A DNA stretch of 34,195 bases. Source: an uncultured Clostridia bacterium (GTDB taxonomy: Bacteria; Bacillota; Clostridia; UBA1381). The stretch is taken from NCBI GenBank assembly GCA_934489015.1, contig CAKSSN010000026.1:1-34195 (forward strand), read 5' to 3'. The notes under the pieces are model-generated. The model did not search any database, had not been told where the DNA came from, and was given only the letters and a program-made list of their open reading frames with translations. Below, piece after piece: positions 23,936 through 31,908 of the stretch (position 1 is its first letter; each line of letters opens with the position of its first letter). The position numbers and the translations under genes are program-made.

Positions 23936-24055
23936 AAAAAAAGAGCCCATAGCACAGCTTTTTGCTCAGGGCGGTACACTACGAGCAGTAGTGTTACCCA
24001 AATCAAAGATTTGGAACACTGTTGCATGGCTCTCGTACATCAAATCAAAGATTTG
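23936..24055 (-). ncRNA. Structured non-coding region with terminator-like end
   Basis: Part of the 524-bp gap between ylmC and the portal operon. Read leftward it shows a CAAATC-AAA-GATTTG hairpin (24055-24041), then a large stem-loop closed by AGAGCCAT (24033-24026) with AT-GGGCTCT (23950-23942). The loop contains a second CAAATC-AAA-GATTTG hairpin (24014-23998) and a CACTAC/GTAGTG hairpin (23993-23977). Seven T follow (23942-23936), as in an intrinsic terminator. I see no open frame with a start site. It may be a small RNA, an elaborate terminator or a small palindromic element. Confidence 0.4.
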
Positions 24056-24182
24056 AACTCGGGCGCAACAGCACCGTTCGCTGCAAAGCAGCTACTTGTG
24101 ACCGATTTTCTTATAGACTTAATTTTTGTGCCTTACAGTATGAAAGGAATGATTATAAAAATAAAATTTTATTATATTATAT

Positions 24183-24218
24183 CTCACAAAATGTAAAAAT
24201 AATAATGCATTTTGTGAG
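24183..24218. repeat. Perfect 11-bp inverted repeat upstream of the portal operon
   Basis: CTCACAAAATG (24183-24193) and CATTTTGTGAG (24208-24218) with a 14-bp AT-rich spacer. The arms contain the same CTCACAAAA core as the operator elements of both virion promoters. Confidence 0.75.
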
Positions 24219-24234
24219 TTTAAATTATATAATA

Positions 24235-24304
24235 CTCACAAAGCGACAAAAAATATATTGACAAATTGCAAACTGTATGATACTATTTACTCACAGAGCG
24301 AAAG
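24235..24304 (+). promoter_or_regulatory. Portal-operon promoter with two CTCACA operator-like elements
   Basis: TTGACA (24258-24263), 17-bp spacer, TACTAT (24281-24286). CTCACAGAGCGAAAG (24290-24304) begins 3 nt after the -10, and CTCACAAAGCGACAA (24235-24249) begins 55 bp upstream of it. The layout mirrors the scaffold-operon promoter. Confidence 0.8.
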
Positions 24305-24339
24305 AACGACAGAGACGTTAAAGTAAGGAGGATAAGAAA

Positions 24340-24480
24340 ATGATTAAATTTACACCTGAGCCGCCGCCGGAAATAAGCGGCGATACCGACAGCGATTTGC
24401 AGGCATTGAGAGATTATTTGGACGAGCTTGTAGATGAGCTGGAATATTTGATTAACAAAGGAGATACGGAAAATGAGTAA
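24340..24480 (+). CDS. Small acidic protein at the head of the portal operon
   Basis: 46 residues: MIKFTPEPPPEISGDTDSDL then a helical stretch with LRDYLDELVDELEYLINKGD. Acidic with a C-terminal heptad-like pattern. It has a strong AAGGAGGAT site and overlaps the portal gene by 8 nt (ATGAGTAA), so it is translated together with portal. No family recognised; a portal assembly partner is possible but is inference only. Confidence 0.7.
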   Translation: MIKFTPEPPPEISGDTDSDLQALRDYLDELVDELEYLINKGDTENE

Positions 24481-26116
24481 AATTTCACAGGAGTTTTTAA
24501 CGTCTGCGATCAGGGAATTTGAGCGCTATAGGGGCGATAAAAAAGCTCTTAATGACAGAGTAAGGGAAAATGATTACTGGTATAAGGCGAGATACGGTAA
24601 GCTGATAAAACAGTCATCGGGAGAAACGCAGCCGGTAACGGCGTTTATCTTCTCGGCAATCGAAAATAAATATGCCGATGCGGTGGATTCCTATCCGCAG
24701 CCGAATATTCTCGAAAGAGCGCCTAAGGATATTTACCTTGCAAAAATACTTTCTTCAATAGTCCCGGCGCAGCTTGAAATTTCAGATTTCAAATCGGCAT
24801 ATAAAATTAACTGGCGCCGTAAGCTAAAGCACGGAACTGCGATTTACGGAGTGTTTTACAGCGGCGGAGAAATAGTTATAAAGCCTGTTTCAATTTTGAA
24901 TGTTTACTGCGATATGCATACTCCCGATGTGCAGGACAGCCGCTTTCTTTTTATTACAAATGCGGTTGACAACGAGCAGCTGAGGCGGGAATATCCGGAG
25001 CATAAGGAAAAGTTCAGCGGAAATACCACAGTCGAGGGCTTTGAGGGAACGCATGAAATGACGGATAAAACGGAGATTGTCGATTGCTATTATAAAAAGG
25101 ACGGCAGGGTAGAGTGCATGAAGCTTTGCGCAAATGAAATTATAGCGTCAACTGAAGATGACGACTATCCCGACGGGCTTTATGCGCATGGCAAATATCC
25201 CGTTGTGTTTGACACGCTTTATCCGGAGGAGGATTGCCCGTTCGGGTTTGGGATAATTGATGTTGCAAAAAATCCGCAGGTTTATATCGACAGGCTTGAC
25301 GGAGCGATAATTAAAAATTCAATTCTTTCAAGCAAGCTCCGCTTTATGATAAAGGATAACGGCTCGGTGAATGAAAATGAGGTTTTAGATTACGATAACG
25401 ATATAATTCATGTTGCCGGCAGCGTCGATACTGATTCGATAAGGGAGCTTAGAGTTTCGGGGCTTAGTAATGAGGTTATGACTCACCGCACGAAAAAAAT
25501 TGATGAGCTTAAGGAGGTTATAGGTAACCGTGATTTTCAGCAGGGCGGAACAAATAACGGAGTTACGGCTGCAAGCGCGATAACCGTTTTGCAGGAAGCC
25601 GGCAGTAAGCTGTCAAGGGCGATGATTGACGACTCGTATGACAGCTTCAGAAAAATTGTTGTAATGGTAATAGAGCTTATGCGCGAGTTTTTCACCGATG
25701 ACCGCATTTACAGAGTAGCCGATGAAGCAGGCGGAGATAAATATGTAAGCTTTCCGGGAAAAGCTTTCTCCGACGGCGGATTTTCGGCGGATTCATGGAA
25801 AACGGGAGAGCCTGTAGAGCTTGATATTTCCATTGTGCCGCAAAAGAAAAATCCATTTCAGCGCGAGGCGAACAATAAAACAATTATGGAGCTTTGGAAA
25901 GCGGGATTTTTTGAGGCGCAGAATATAAATTCCGCACTTATAGCAATTCAGACAATGACGTTTGACGGTAAGGATAAGGTGACGGCGCTTCTTAAGGATA
26001 TGCAAACGAACAGTATGCAGCAGGGCGCTGCGGCGCAGCCGGGTGCGGCTCAGACGGGCGTACCGGCAGGATATGTTAATGTAAATCAGGCAGTAAACAG
26101 TATGGGAGGAATGTAA
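24473..26116 (+). CDS. Phage portal protein
   Basis: 547 residues. The N-terminal helices (REFERYRGDKKALNDRVREN then DYWYKARYG), the conserved core phrases VTAFIFSAIENKYADAVDSY, VDNEQLRREYP, DCPFGFGIIDVAKNPQVYID and the helical stem/crown region NNGVTAASAITVLQEAGSKL identify a portal of the short-tailed type. Portal forms the dodecameric vertex through which terminase moves DNA. Full-length, with no disrupting stop. It is separated from scaffold, capsid and terminase by host genes and lies on the opposite strand. Confidence 0.85.
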   Translation: MSKISQEFLTSAIREFERYRGDKKALNDRVRENDYWYKARYGKLIKQSSGETQPVTAFIFSAIENKYADAVDSYPQPNILERAPKDIYLAKILSSIVPAQLEISDFKSAYKINWRRKLKHGTAIYGVFYSGGEIVIKPVSILNVYCDMHTPDVQDSRFLFITNAVDNEQLRREYPEHKEKFSGNTTVEGFEGTHEMTDKTEIVDCYYKKDGRVECMKLCANEIIASTEDDDYPDGLYAHGKYPVVFDTLYPEEDCPFGFGIIDVAKNPQVYIDRLDGAIIKNSILSSKLRFMIKDNGSVNENEVLDYDNDIIHVAGSVDTDSIRELRVSGLSNEVMTHRTKKIDELKEVIGNRDFQQGGTNNGVTAASAITVLQEAGSKLSRAMIDDSYDSFRKIVVMVIELMREFFTDDRIYRVADEAGGDKYVSFPGKAFSDGGFSADSWKTGEPVELDISIVPQKKNPFQREANNKTIMELWKAGFFEAQNINSALIAIQTMTFDGKDKVTALLKDMQTNSMQQGAAAQPGAAQTGVPAGYVNVNQAVNSMGGM

Positions 26117-26117
26117 T

Positions 26118-27281
26118 TTGAAGAACACGGAAAATATAAATAATTCAGGCAAATCAACGATTTATCACCCTGATGCGAATATGTCAAACTACGCAAACGA
26201 ATATTCGGGCGGATATGACATAGGCGTGAGAAAAGCGCTTGTAAATGCAGGCCTTGACAATGACAGAATAGGCTGGGACGGGCAGAATGTAACGTATGAC
26301 GGAAAGGCGATTTTAACGCCGGAGCGCAATGATAACGGAACTACCTATGCAAGCGCAAGAAATATCTTTTCCGGCTACAGCCGTGCGACAAATCAGCCGC
26401 TCGTTGACGTGACGCATCAGGCGGCAATGAGCGGAATTTCAAATGCCGTTGAGTACGGCGAGGGAGGAACTGTTTTTGTAGGCGGAGTGCCGGTCAATAA
26501 TACGCTTATTATCGGCGGACAGGCGTATGCGCCGGCAAGCGCCGTTTCACAAGCGCTCGATTATGCAAAAAGCGCAAAAGGCTATATGAGCGCGGCAGAT
26601 GTTTATAATAATTATTTAAACAGCACAGCCGAAGCGAGAAAAAATCTGATGGATAAATATGAAAATTTCAAGGATTTTTCTTATGATCCCGAATCGGACG
26701 TCAGCTATCAGGCATATAAAAATCAGTATGAAAGACAGGCAAAAAAGGTGTATGAAAATGTAATAGGAGGTGTGGCGGCAGCAACGGGCGGCTATGCAAA
26801 CAGCGCCGGAATAGCCGCAGGAGCGGAGGCATATTATGATCATATGTCGGCGCTTAACGACCGCGTACCGGAGCTTGCAAGAGATGCGTATGACAGGTAT
26901 AAATTTGACTATCAGCGCCTTATGGATGCCCTTGAACTGTACGGAACACCCAGACAGATGTATGAGTACGGACGTGATGCATATACGCAGCACAGACAGG
27001 ATGTAAACGAAGCGTTTAAAGCCGATTATCAGAGAAGCCTTGATACGAGGGAATATAATATGCAGAATGCTCTTAACAATGCGAAAATCAGGGAGATTGA
27101 TAACGGTATTAATTATAAAAATGCGCTTCTTCCGTATGAGCAGGATATACAGGCGGAGGCAGCACGCGGTCAGCGCGCCGAAAATGATTATTATATAAGA
27201 ACGGCTGCGGCGCGTGCGCTCGGTATTGATCTTGAAAATGAGCTTACAAGATCGCAGATAAATCTGAATAACAGGAGATAG
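26118..27281 (+). CDS. Putative phage internal/ejection protein
   Basis: 387 residues starting at a TTG (26118) with GGGAGGA seven nt upstream, immediately after portal. The N-terminal half has short beta motifs (GWDGQNVTYDGKAILTP, GTVFVGGVPVNN) reminiscent of peptidoglycan-associated modules. A long, Ala/Gly- and Tyr-rich helical part follows (YDPESDVSYQAYKNQYERQA; GGVAAATGGYANSAGIAAGA; GTPRQMYEYGRDAYTQ). Proteins of this composition next to portal in podovirus-like prophages are thought to be internal virion or ejection proteins. No enzyme motif identified. Confidence 0.5.
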   Translation: MKNTENINNSGKSTIYHPDANMSNYANEYSGGYDIGVRKALVNAGLDNDRIGWDGQNVTYDGKAILTPERNDNGTTYASARNIFSGYSRATNQPLVDVTHQAAMSGISNAVEYGEGGTVFVGGVPVNNTLIIGGQAYAPASAVSQALDYAKSAKGYMSAADVYNNYLNSTAEARKNLMDKYENFKDFSYDPESDVSYQAYKNQYERQAKKVYENVIGGVAAATGGYANSAGIAAGAEAYYDHMSALNDRVPELARDAYDRYKFDYQRLMDALELYGTPRQMYEYGRDAYTQHRQDVNEAFKADYQRSLDTREYNMQNALNNAKIREIDNGINYKNALLPYEQDIQAEAARGQRAENDYYIRTAAARALGIDLENELTRSQINLNNRR

Positions 27282-27319
27282 TTTTATTTGTCTAAAATGC
27301 CGAAATTCGGTTAAAGCGC

Positions 27320-27347
27320 TTGAATTTAATATAGGCTCTGTTATAAT
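27320..27347 (+). promoter_or_regulatory. Sigma-A-like promoter of the SGNH gene
   Basis: TTGAAT (27320-27325), 16-bp spacer, TATAAT (27342-27347). No clear terminator separates it from the virion operon that ends at 27281. Confidence 0.6.
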
Positions 27348-27398
27348 TAATTCATATTAATATTTATAATGTGCACAGAAGCACAGACGGAGGATTTT

Positions 27399-28013
27399 AT
27401 GAGCAAATATACATACGAATCGGAAAATAAAAATTATAAAACGGAAACATATGAGTGGGATGATTTGTGGCTTGAGCATACAAACGATAAGGATATTAAC
27501 CGTGTGCTTTATATAGGTGATTCCATCTCCTGCGGAACGAGAAGAATTGCAACGGAGATGTCGGAGGGAAAATATTATTTTGACGGACTCGGAACGTCAA
27601 AGGCGGTGGATAACCCGTTTTTCAGACAAACTGTGTCGCTTTTTGCGGAGCAGGAGAAGGAAAGAAAGCTTGTTATTTTTAATAACGGCCTGCACGGCTT
27701 TCATCTCAGCTCAGATGAGTATGCAAAGTATTATGAGGATATTGTTAAATTTCTTATATCCGAGTTCCCCGAAACAAAAATTGCAATTGTGCTGACAAAT
27801 TATATAACGAGAAAGAACGATATAGAAGTTGTTTGCGAAAGAAACGAAAAAGCGCTTGAAATTGCAAAAAGGTATAATATGCCGGTAATAGATTTGTATT
27901 CCGTTTCAAAGTCAAACAGCGATCTTATTTCCGATGATGGTATTCATATGCTTGAAGACGGCTATAAAAAGCTCGCCGCCGAAATACTGTGCAGAATTGA
28001 TGAAATACTTTAA
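27399..28013 (+). CDS. SGNH/GDSL-type hydrolase
   Basis: 204 residues. I start at the ATG at 27399 because GGAGG lies 5 nt before it; an ATG 10 codons upstream has none. Block I is YIGDSISCG with nucleophile S42, the oxyanion Gly/Asn region is FNNGLHGFH, and block V is DDGIHM with D180 and H183 as catalytic acid and base. No signal peptide, so cytosolic esterase or acylhydrolase; substrate unknown. It has its own promoter and terminator and is probably a host gene, though phage-borne esterases exist. Confidence 0.85.
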   Translation: MSKYTYESENKNYKTETYEWDDLWLEHTNDKDINRVLYIGDSISCGTRRIATEMSEGKYYFDGLGTSKAVDNPFFRQTVSLFAEQEKERKLVIFNNGLHGFHLSSDEYAKYYEDIVKFLISEFPETKIAIVLTNYITRKNDIEVVCERNEKALEIAKRYNMPVIDLYSVSKSNSDLISDDGIHMLEDGYKKLAAEILCRIDEIL

Positions 28014-28047
28014 TAAGAGCTGTTTAATTGTTTAAGCTGCATCATAA

Positions 28048-28079
28048 AAAAACCGGAGGCGTGACTGCCTCCGGTTTTT
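28048..28079 (+). terminator. Terminator after the SGNH gene
   Basis: 13-bp stem (28048-28060 with 28067-28079, ACCGGAGGC core), 6-nt loop, ending in five T. Confidence 0.9.
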
Positions 28080-28142
28080 GTGCCTTGCAGGATAGTCGAA
28101 TAAAAATTCATCTGTCATAATACACAAAAAATGATTTGTGAC

Positions 28143-28171
28143 TTGATTTATGAAATGCAATGTGATATACT
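28143..28171 (+). promoter_or_regulatory. Promoter of the fic gene
   Basis: TTGATT (28143-28148), 17-bp spacer, TATACT (28166-28171). The expected start of transcription is only a few bases before the ribosome binding site. Confidence 0.6.
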
Positions 28172-28191
28172 GAAATTATGAGGTGAACAGC

Positions 28192-29148
28192 TTGAAAAAT
28201 AAAAAACCGCCGTTTGAAATAACGGAGAGCATGATAGCGGATATTGCCGATATATGCGAGCTTGTCGGCAGAATAAGTATAAGCGGCAAGCAAAGTCCGC
28301 AGCTTAGAAAAACAAACAGAATACGCACAATTTATTCGTCACTTGCAATTGAACAAAATTCGCTTGATATAGAGCAGGTGACGGCGGTGATTTCAGGCAA
28401 GCGCGTGCTTGCACCGCCAAAGGATATAGCAGAAGTAAAAAACGCTTATGAGATATATGAGCATATGGATATGCTTGATCCGTATGACATAAACGACCTT
28501 TTAAATGCACATAAAATAATGATGTGTGGTCTTACAAATGATGCCGGAGAATTTCGCTCAAGACCTGTCGGAGTTGTTGACTCCGACGGAAAAATACTTC
28601 ATTTCGGGACACTGCCGCAGCATGTTCCGAAGCTTATAGAGGAATTGCTCGACTGGACAAAAAAATCTGCTCTGCATATGCTTATTAAAGGCTGTGTGTT
28701 CCATTATGAATTTGAGGTAATACATCCGTTTTCAGACGGCAACGGAAGGTGCGGAAGGCTGTGGCATACCCTGCTGCTGTCGCAATGGAATCCGGTTTTT
28801 GCATGGCTGCCGATTGAGTCAATCATACATGATAATCAGGATAAATATTACGAATCAATCAATATTTCAAATGTACAGGCGGAATCGACCGTATTTATCG
28901 AGTTTATGCTGTCGGTTATAAAGGCGGCACTGAAAGAGTCGGACAGAGTGCGAATGCCTGAGAAAAAATCGCGTATGGATATGATATGCGAGTATTTAAA
29001 AGGTAATGAGTACATCACAAATAGCGATGTTCAGACGCTTTTTAATGTTTCGTCCGCAACTGCAACAAGGATTTTAGCCGAAGCGGTTAAATCGGGTATT
29101 GTGGTAAAGGTGAGAATTGGAAGTCATTGGGGTTATAAAAAAATATAG
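28192..29148 (+). CDS. Fic family protein with C-terminal winged helix
   Basis: 318 residues from a TTG at 28192, which has AGGTGA five nt upstream; a GTG at 28183 lies within that site. The Fic core carries HPFSDGNGRCGR (H178), the catalytic and phosphate-binding loop that transfers AMP or another nucleotide moiety to a target hydroxyl. An N-terminal helix with SSLAIEQN (49-56) matches the inhibitory (S/T)xxxE type motif, with Gln in place of the usual Gly/Asn, so it is self-inhibited (class II). The C-terminal 60 residues (VQTLFNVSSATATRILAEAV) form a winged helix typical of Fic/HTH proteins. Monocistronic, between two terminators, with no antitoxin gene beside it. Target unknown. Confidence 0.9.
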   Translation: MKNKKPPFEITESMIADIADICELVGRISISGKQSPQLRKTNRIRTIYSSLAIEQNSLDIEQVTAVISGKRVLAPPKDIAEVKNAYEIYEHMDMLDPYDINDLLNAHKIMMCGLTNDAGEFRSRPVGVVDSDGKILHFGTLPQHVPKLIEELLDWTKKSALHMLIKGCVFHYEFEVIHPFSDGNGRCGRLWHTLLLSQWNPVFAWLPIESIIHDNQDKYYESINISNVQAESTVFIEFMLSVIKAALKESDRVRMPEKKSRMDMICEYLKGNEYITNSDVQTLFNVSSATATRILAEAVKSGIVVKVRIGSHWGYKKI

Positions 29149-29151
29149 CAC

Positions 29152-29188
29152 AAAACCGGAGCTCAAAAGCAAAGAACTCCGGTTTTTT
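29152..29188. terminator. Terminator between convergent fic and dacF
   Basis: 10-bp stem (29152-29161 with 29177-29186, AACCGGAG core) followed rightward by a run of T; leftward reading also ends in TTTTG, so it can serve both genes. Confidence 0.85.
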
Positions 29189-29207
29189 TCGGGAAATATA
29201 ATTTATA

Positions 29208-30338
29208 TTATTTACACAGAAGAAGCAAAACGTCGCGCACAGCGATAAGAAATGTCCTTTTTTCAACGCGTTCGGCGGCGGTAAGAGAAACCTCGTCTAT
29301 CACCTCGCCGCCCTTTAAAATCTGCGCTTTAGCAATGCTGTCGCCCTTATTTATCGGTGCGGTTATGTTTTCGTTTTCCGTAATCTGATATGTTATTTCG
29401 GCGCTGTCGCCTTTTGATAAAAGAATACTTTTATCCTCCGCCGCGCAGACTCCGACCGATTTTTTTGTTCCGCCCTTTACTGCCGCTTCGCCGATTATCT
29501 CTCCGGCGGTTAAAACAGGCTTAACCGAGTACGCGGAAAAGCCGTAATCGAGAAGAGCCCTTGCGCCTGCAAACCGTTCTTTGGAATTTGGCGCGCCGAG
29601 AACAACCGCAACAAGCTGCATATCGTCGCGCTTTGCCGAAGCGCTGAGGCAGCAGAGCGCCTTGCTCGTTGAGCCTGTTTTAAGACCGTTTGCGCCGGGA
29701 TAAAAGCGTATCAGCTTGTTTGTGTTTGCAAGCTGATATTTTCCGCCGCGCATTGTGTCGGTCCATATTGTTGTATATCCGAGAATAAAGTCGTGCTTTA
29801 AAAGCTCGCGTGACATTATTGCAACATCACGTGCGGAGGAGTAGTGTCCGTCCGCGTCAAGACCGTTTGTGTTTACAAAGGCTGTGTTTTTCATTCCGAG
29901 CTCTGATGCGCGCTCGTTCATTTTCCGTACAAATTCGCTTTCGCTTCCCGATATAAATTCCGCCATTGCAACAGCTCCGTCGTTTGCTGACGCTACGGCT
30001 ATTCCTTTTATCATTTCATCAACCGTTATCTGCTCGCCTGTTTCGAGAAACATTGTCGAGCCGCCCATGCTCATGGCTCTTTCGCTTACGCTTACCTTGT
30101 CATCAAGCGAAATTTTACCGCTGTCCACACTTTCGGCAATAAGAAGAAGCGTCATAATTTTTGTAACGCTTGCAATCGGCAGTTGTTCGTCGGCGTTTTG
30201 CTCGTAAAGCACCCTGCCGCTGCCCGTTTCCGTTAAAATGCATGATTTTGCATTGATTGAAAGCTCGGCGTTTTCCGCAAATGCCGGATTTGAAAGAAGT
30301 ATCATAGCCGAAATAACGGCGCAAATTATTTTTTTCAT
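29208..30338 (-). CDS. dacF: D-alanyl-D-alanine carboxypeptidase (PBP5/DacF type, S11)
   Basis: 376 residues. The signal peptide ends near ILLSNPAFA. The three penicillin-binding motifs are intact: S57-VT-K60, S117-A-N119 and K220-T-G222. A PBP5-type C-terminal beta domain (about 275-355) follows, then an amphipathic or hydrophobic tail (RTFLIAVRDVLLLLCK) that holds it to the outer face of the membrane. It trims the terminal D-Ala from peptidoglycan stems; DacF-like members act in spore cortex formation, but vegetative DacA-like function is equally possible, so the symbol is tentative. ATG with GGAGG site; divergent from eno. Confidence 0.9.
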   Translation of the reverse strand: MKKIICAVISAMILLSNPAFAENAELSINAKSCILTETGSGRVLYEQNADEQLPIASVTKIMTLLLIAESVDSGKISLDDKVSVSERAMSMGGSTMFLETGEQITVDEMIKGIAVASANDGAVAMAEFISGSESEFVRKMNERASELGMKNTAFVNTNGLDADGHYSSARDVAIMSRELLKHDFILGYTTIWTDTMRGGKYQLANTNKLIRFYPGANGLKTGSTSKALCCLSASAKRDDMQLVAVVLGAPNSKERFAGARALLDYGFSAYSVKPVLTAGEIIGEAAVKGGTKKSVGVCAAEDKSILLSKGDSAEITYQITENENITAPINKGDSIAKAQILKGGEVIDEVSLTAAERVEKRTFLIAVRDVLLLLCK

Positions 30339-30526
30339 ATATATCCTCCGTTTTTTATGTTCTTAATATTTTTATATTAGAAATTTGTGCTGTTTATTCG
30401 TTAATTTTTGGAATTGCGGTAATATGCTTATAAAAAAATAACATTTCAGCAAAATATTTAATAAGCGCTGCAAATAAAAGCGGTGTAATTGAAGAGGGAT
30501 ATTATTTATCCGGAAAGGATGTAATT

Positions 30527-31825
30527 ATGAGTGGATTTTATGAAATAATTGACGTATATGCGCGTGAGGTTCTCGACTCGCGCGGAAATCCGACTGTTGA
30601 AGCGGAGGTTTATACCGAAAAGCTTTGCAGGAGCGCTATAGTGCCGTCGGGAGCGTCAACGGGAGTTTTTGAAGCTGTTGAGCTGCGCGACGGAGATAAT
30701 AAGCGTTACGGCGGAAAGGGCGTCAAAAAGGCGGTTGAGAACATAAATACTGTTATAGCCGAAGCGCTCATCGGAATGAACGTTCTTGATCAGGGAGGCA
30801 TTGATAAAAAGCTTATAGAGCTTGACGGCACAAAAAATAAGTCAAAGCTCGGAGCAAATGCCATACTCGGCGTGTCGCTTGCGTGTGCGAAAACGGCTGC
30901 GGCGTGTCTTGATATGCCGCTTTACAGATATGTCGGCGGCGTAAACGCAAAGAGTATGCCCGTCCCGATGATGAATATTTTAAACGGCGGCGCCCATGCC
31001 GGAAATAATGTTGATATTCAGGAGTTTATGATTATGCCTGTCGGTGCCGGGACGTTTAAGGCGGCGCTCAGAATGTGCAGCGAGGTGTATCACACTCTGA
31101 AAGGAATTATAAAGGAAAACGGTCTTTCAACCTCAATAGGCGATGAGGGCGGCTTTGCGCCGAATTTGCCTACCGATGAAAAAGCGCTTGAGCTTATTGT
31201 TGAGGCGATAAAGAAAGCCGGATATACAACGGGAGAGGATTTTAAAATTGCGCTTGACGCGGCGTCATCCGAATGGTATATGCCGGACGGAACATATCGC
31301 TTGCCGAAGGCTCAGATAGTGCGTTCAAAGGAGGAAATGGTTGATTATTGGGAAAAGCTTTGTGAGAAATATCCGATAATTTCAATTGAGGACGGCGCTG
31401 CGGAGGATGACTGGGAAGCGTGGGATATGCTAACAAAAAGGCTCGGCGGCAAAATTCAGCTTGTGGGTGACGATTTGTTTGTCACAAACACGGAGCGCCT
31501 TAAAACAGGAATAGAAAAGGGAGCTGCAAATTCAATTCTTGTAAAGGTAAATCAGATAGGAACGCTGAGCGAAACTCTTGACGCTGTTGAAACGGCGCAC
31601 AGAAACGGCTATAGTGCGATAATGTCACACCGCAGCGGAGAGAGCGAGGACACAACAATTGCGGATCTTGCCGTTGCGCTGAACTGCGGACAGATTAAGT
31701 CTGGCGCTCCGTGCAGAAGCGATAGAGTATGTAAATATAACAGGCTTTTGAAAATCGAGGAGGAGCTTTGCTTTTATTCAAAGTATTCGCCGACATCAAT
31801 TAAGAATTTCAGTAAGATAGGCTAA
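30527..31825 (+). CDS. eno: Enolase
   Basis: 432 residues, full length. It interconverts 2-phosphoglycerate and phosphoenolpyruvate. Key elements: SGASTGVFEAVELRDG (substrate loop), IEDGAAEDDW and GDDLFVTN (Mg2+ ligands), catalytic K340 in LVKVNQIGT, and S367-H368-R369 in SHRSGESEDT. GQIKSGAPCRSDR near the C-terminus has Ser/Cys where most enolases have Thr/Ser. ATG with GGAAAGGATG site. It stands alone rather than in a gap-pgk-tpi operon. Confidence 0.97.
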   Translation: MSGFYEIIDVYAREVLDSRGNPTVEAEVYTEKLCRSAIVPSGASTGVFEAVELRDGDNKRYGGKGVKKAVENINTVIAEALIGMNVLDQGGIDKKLIELDGTKNKSKLGANAILGVSLACAKTAAACLDMPLYRYVGGVNAKSMPVPMMNILNGGAHAGNNVDIQEFMIMPVGAGTFKAALRMCSEVYHTLKGIIKENGLSTSIGDEGGFAPNLPTDEKALELIVEAIKKAGYTTGEDFKIALDAASSEWYMPDGTYRLPKAQIVRSKEEMVDYWEKLCEKYPIISIEDGAAEDDWEAWDMLTKRLGGKIQLVGDDLFVTNTERLKTGIEKGAANSILVKVNQIGTLSETLDAVETAHRNGYSAIMSHRSGESEDTTIADLAVALNCGQIKSGAPCRSDRVCKYNRLLKIEEELCFYSKYSPTSIKNFSKIG

Positions 31826-31870
31826 AATAAGCAGACTTTAGGCTGCATTAAAACAATTTTAAAGCATAAA

Positions 31871-31908
31871 AGAAATGACTCAATTCCGAAAAAGGTTGAG
31901 TCATTTCT
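31871..31908. terminator. Perfect 13-bp hairpin after eno
   Basis: AGAAATGACTCAA (31871-31883) and its exact complement (31896-31908). No T tract on the eno side, so it is a weak or stabilising terminator. Its right arm is also the -35 of the next promoter. Confidence 0.5.

Noticed and set aside
24020..24075. tRNA-like T-loop (GAGTTCAAATC read leftward)
   Set aside because: No acceptor, D or anticodon arms can be assembled around it; the match comes from the CAAATC/GATTTG hairpin.
27399..28013. SGNH hydrolase as part of the virion operon
   Set aside because: It has its own promoter at 27320 and terminator, and lacks the shared CTCACA element.
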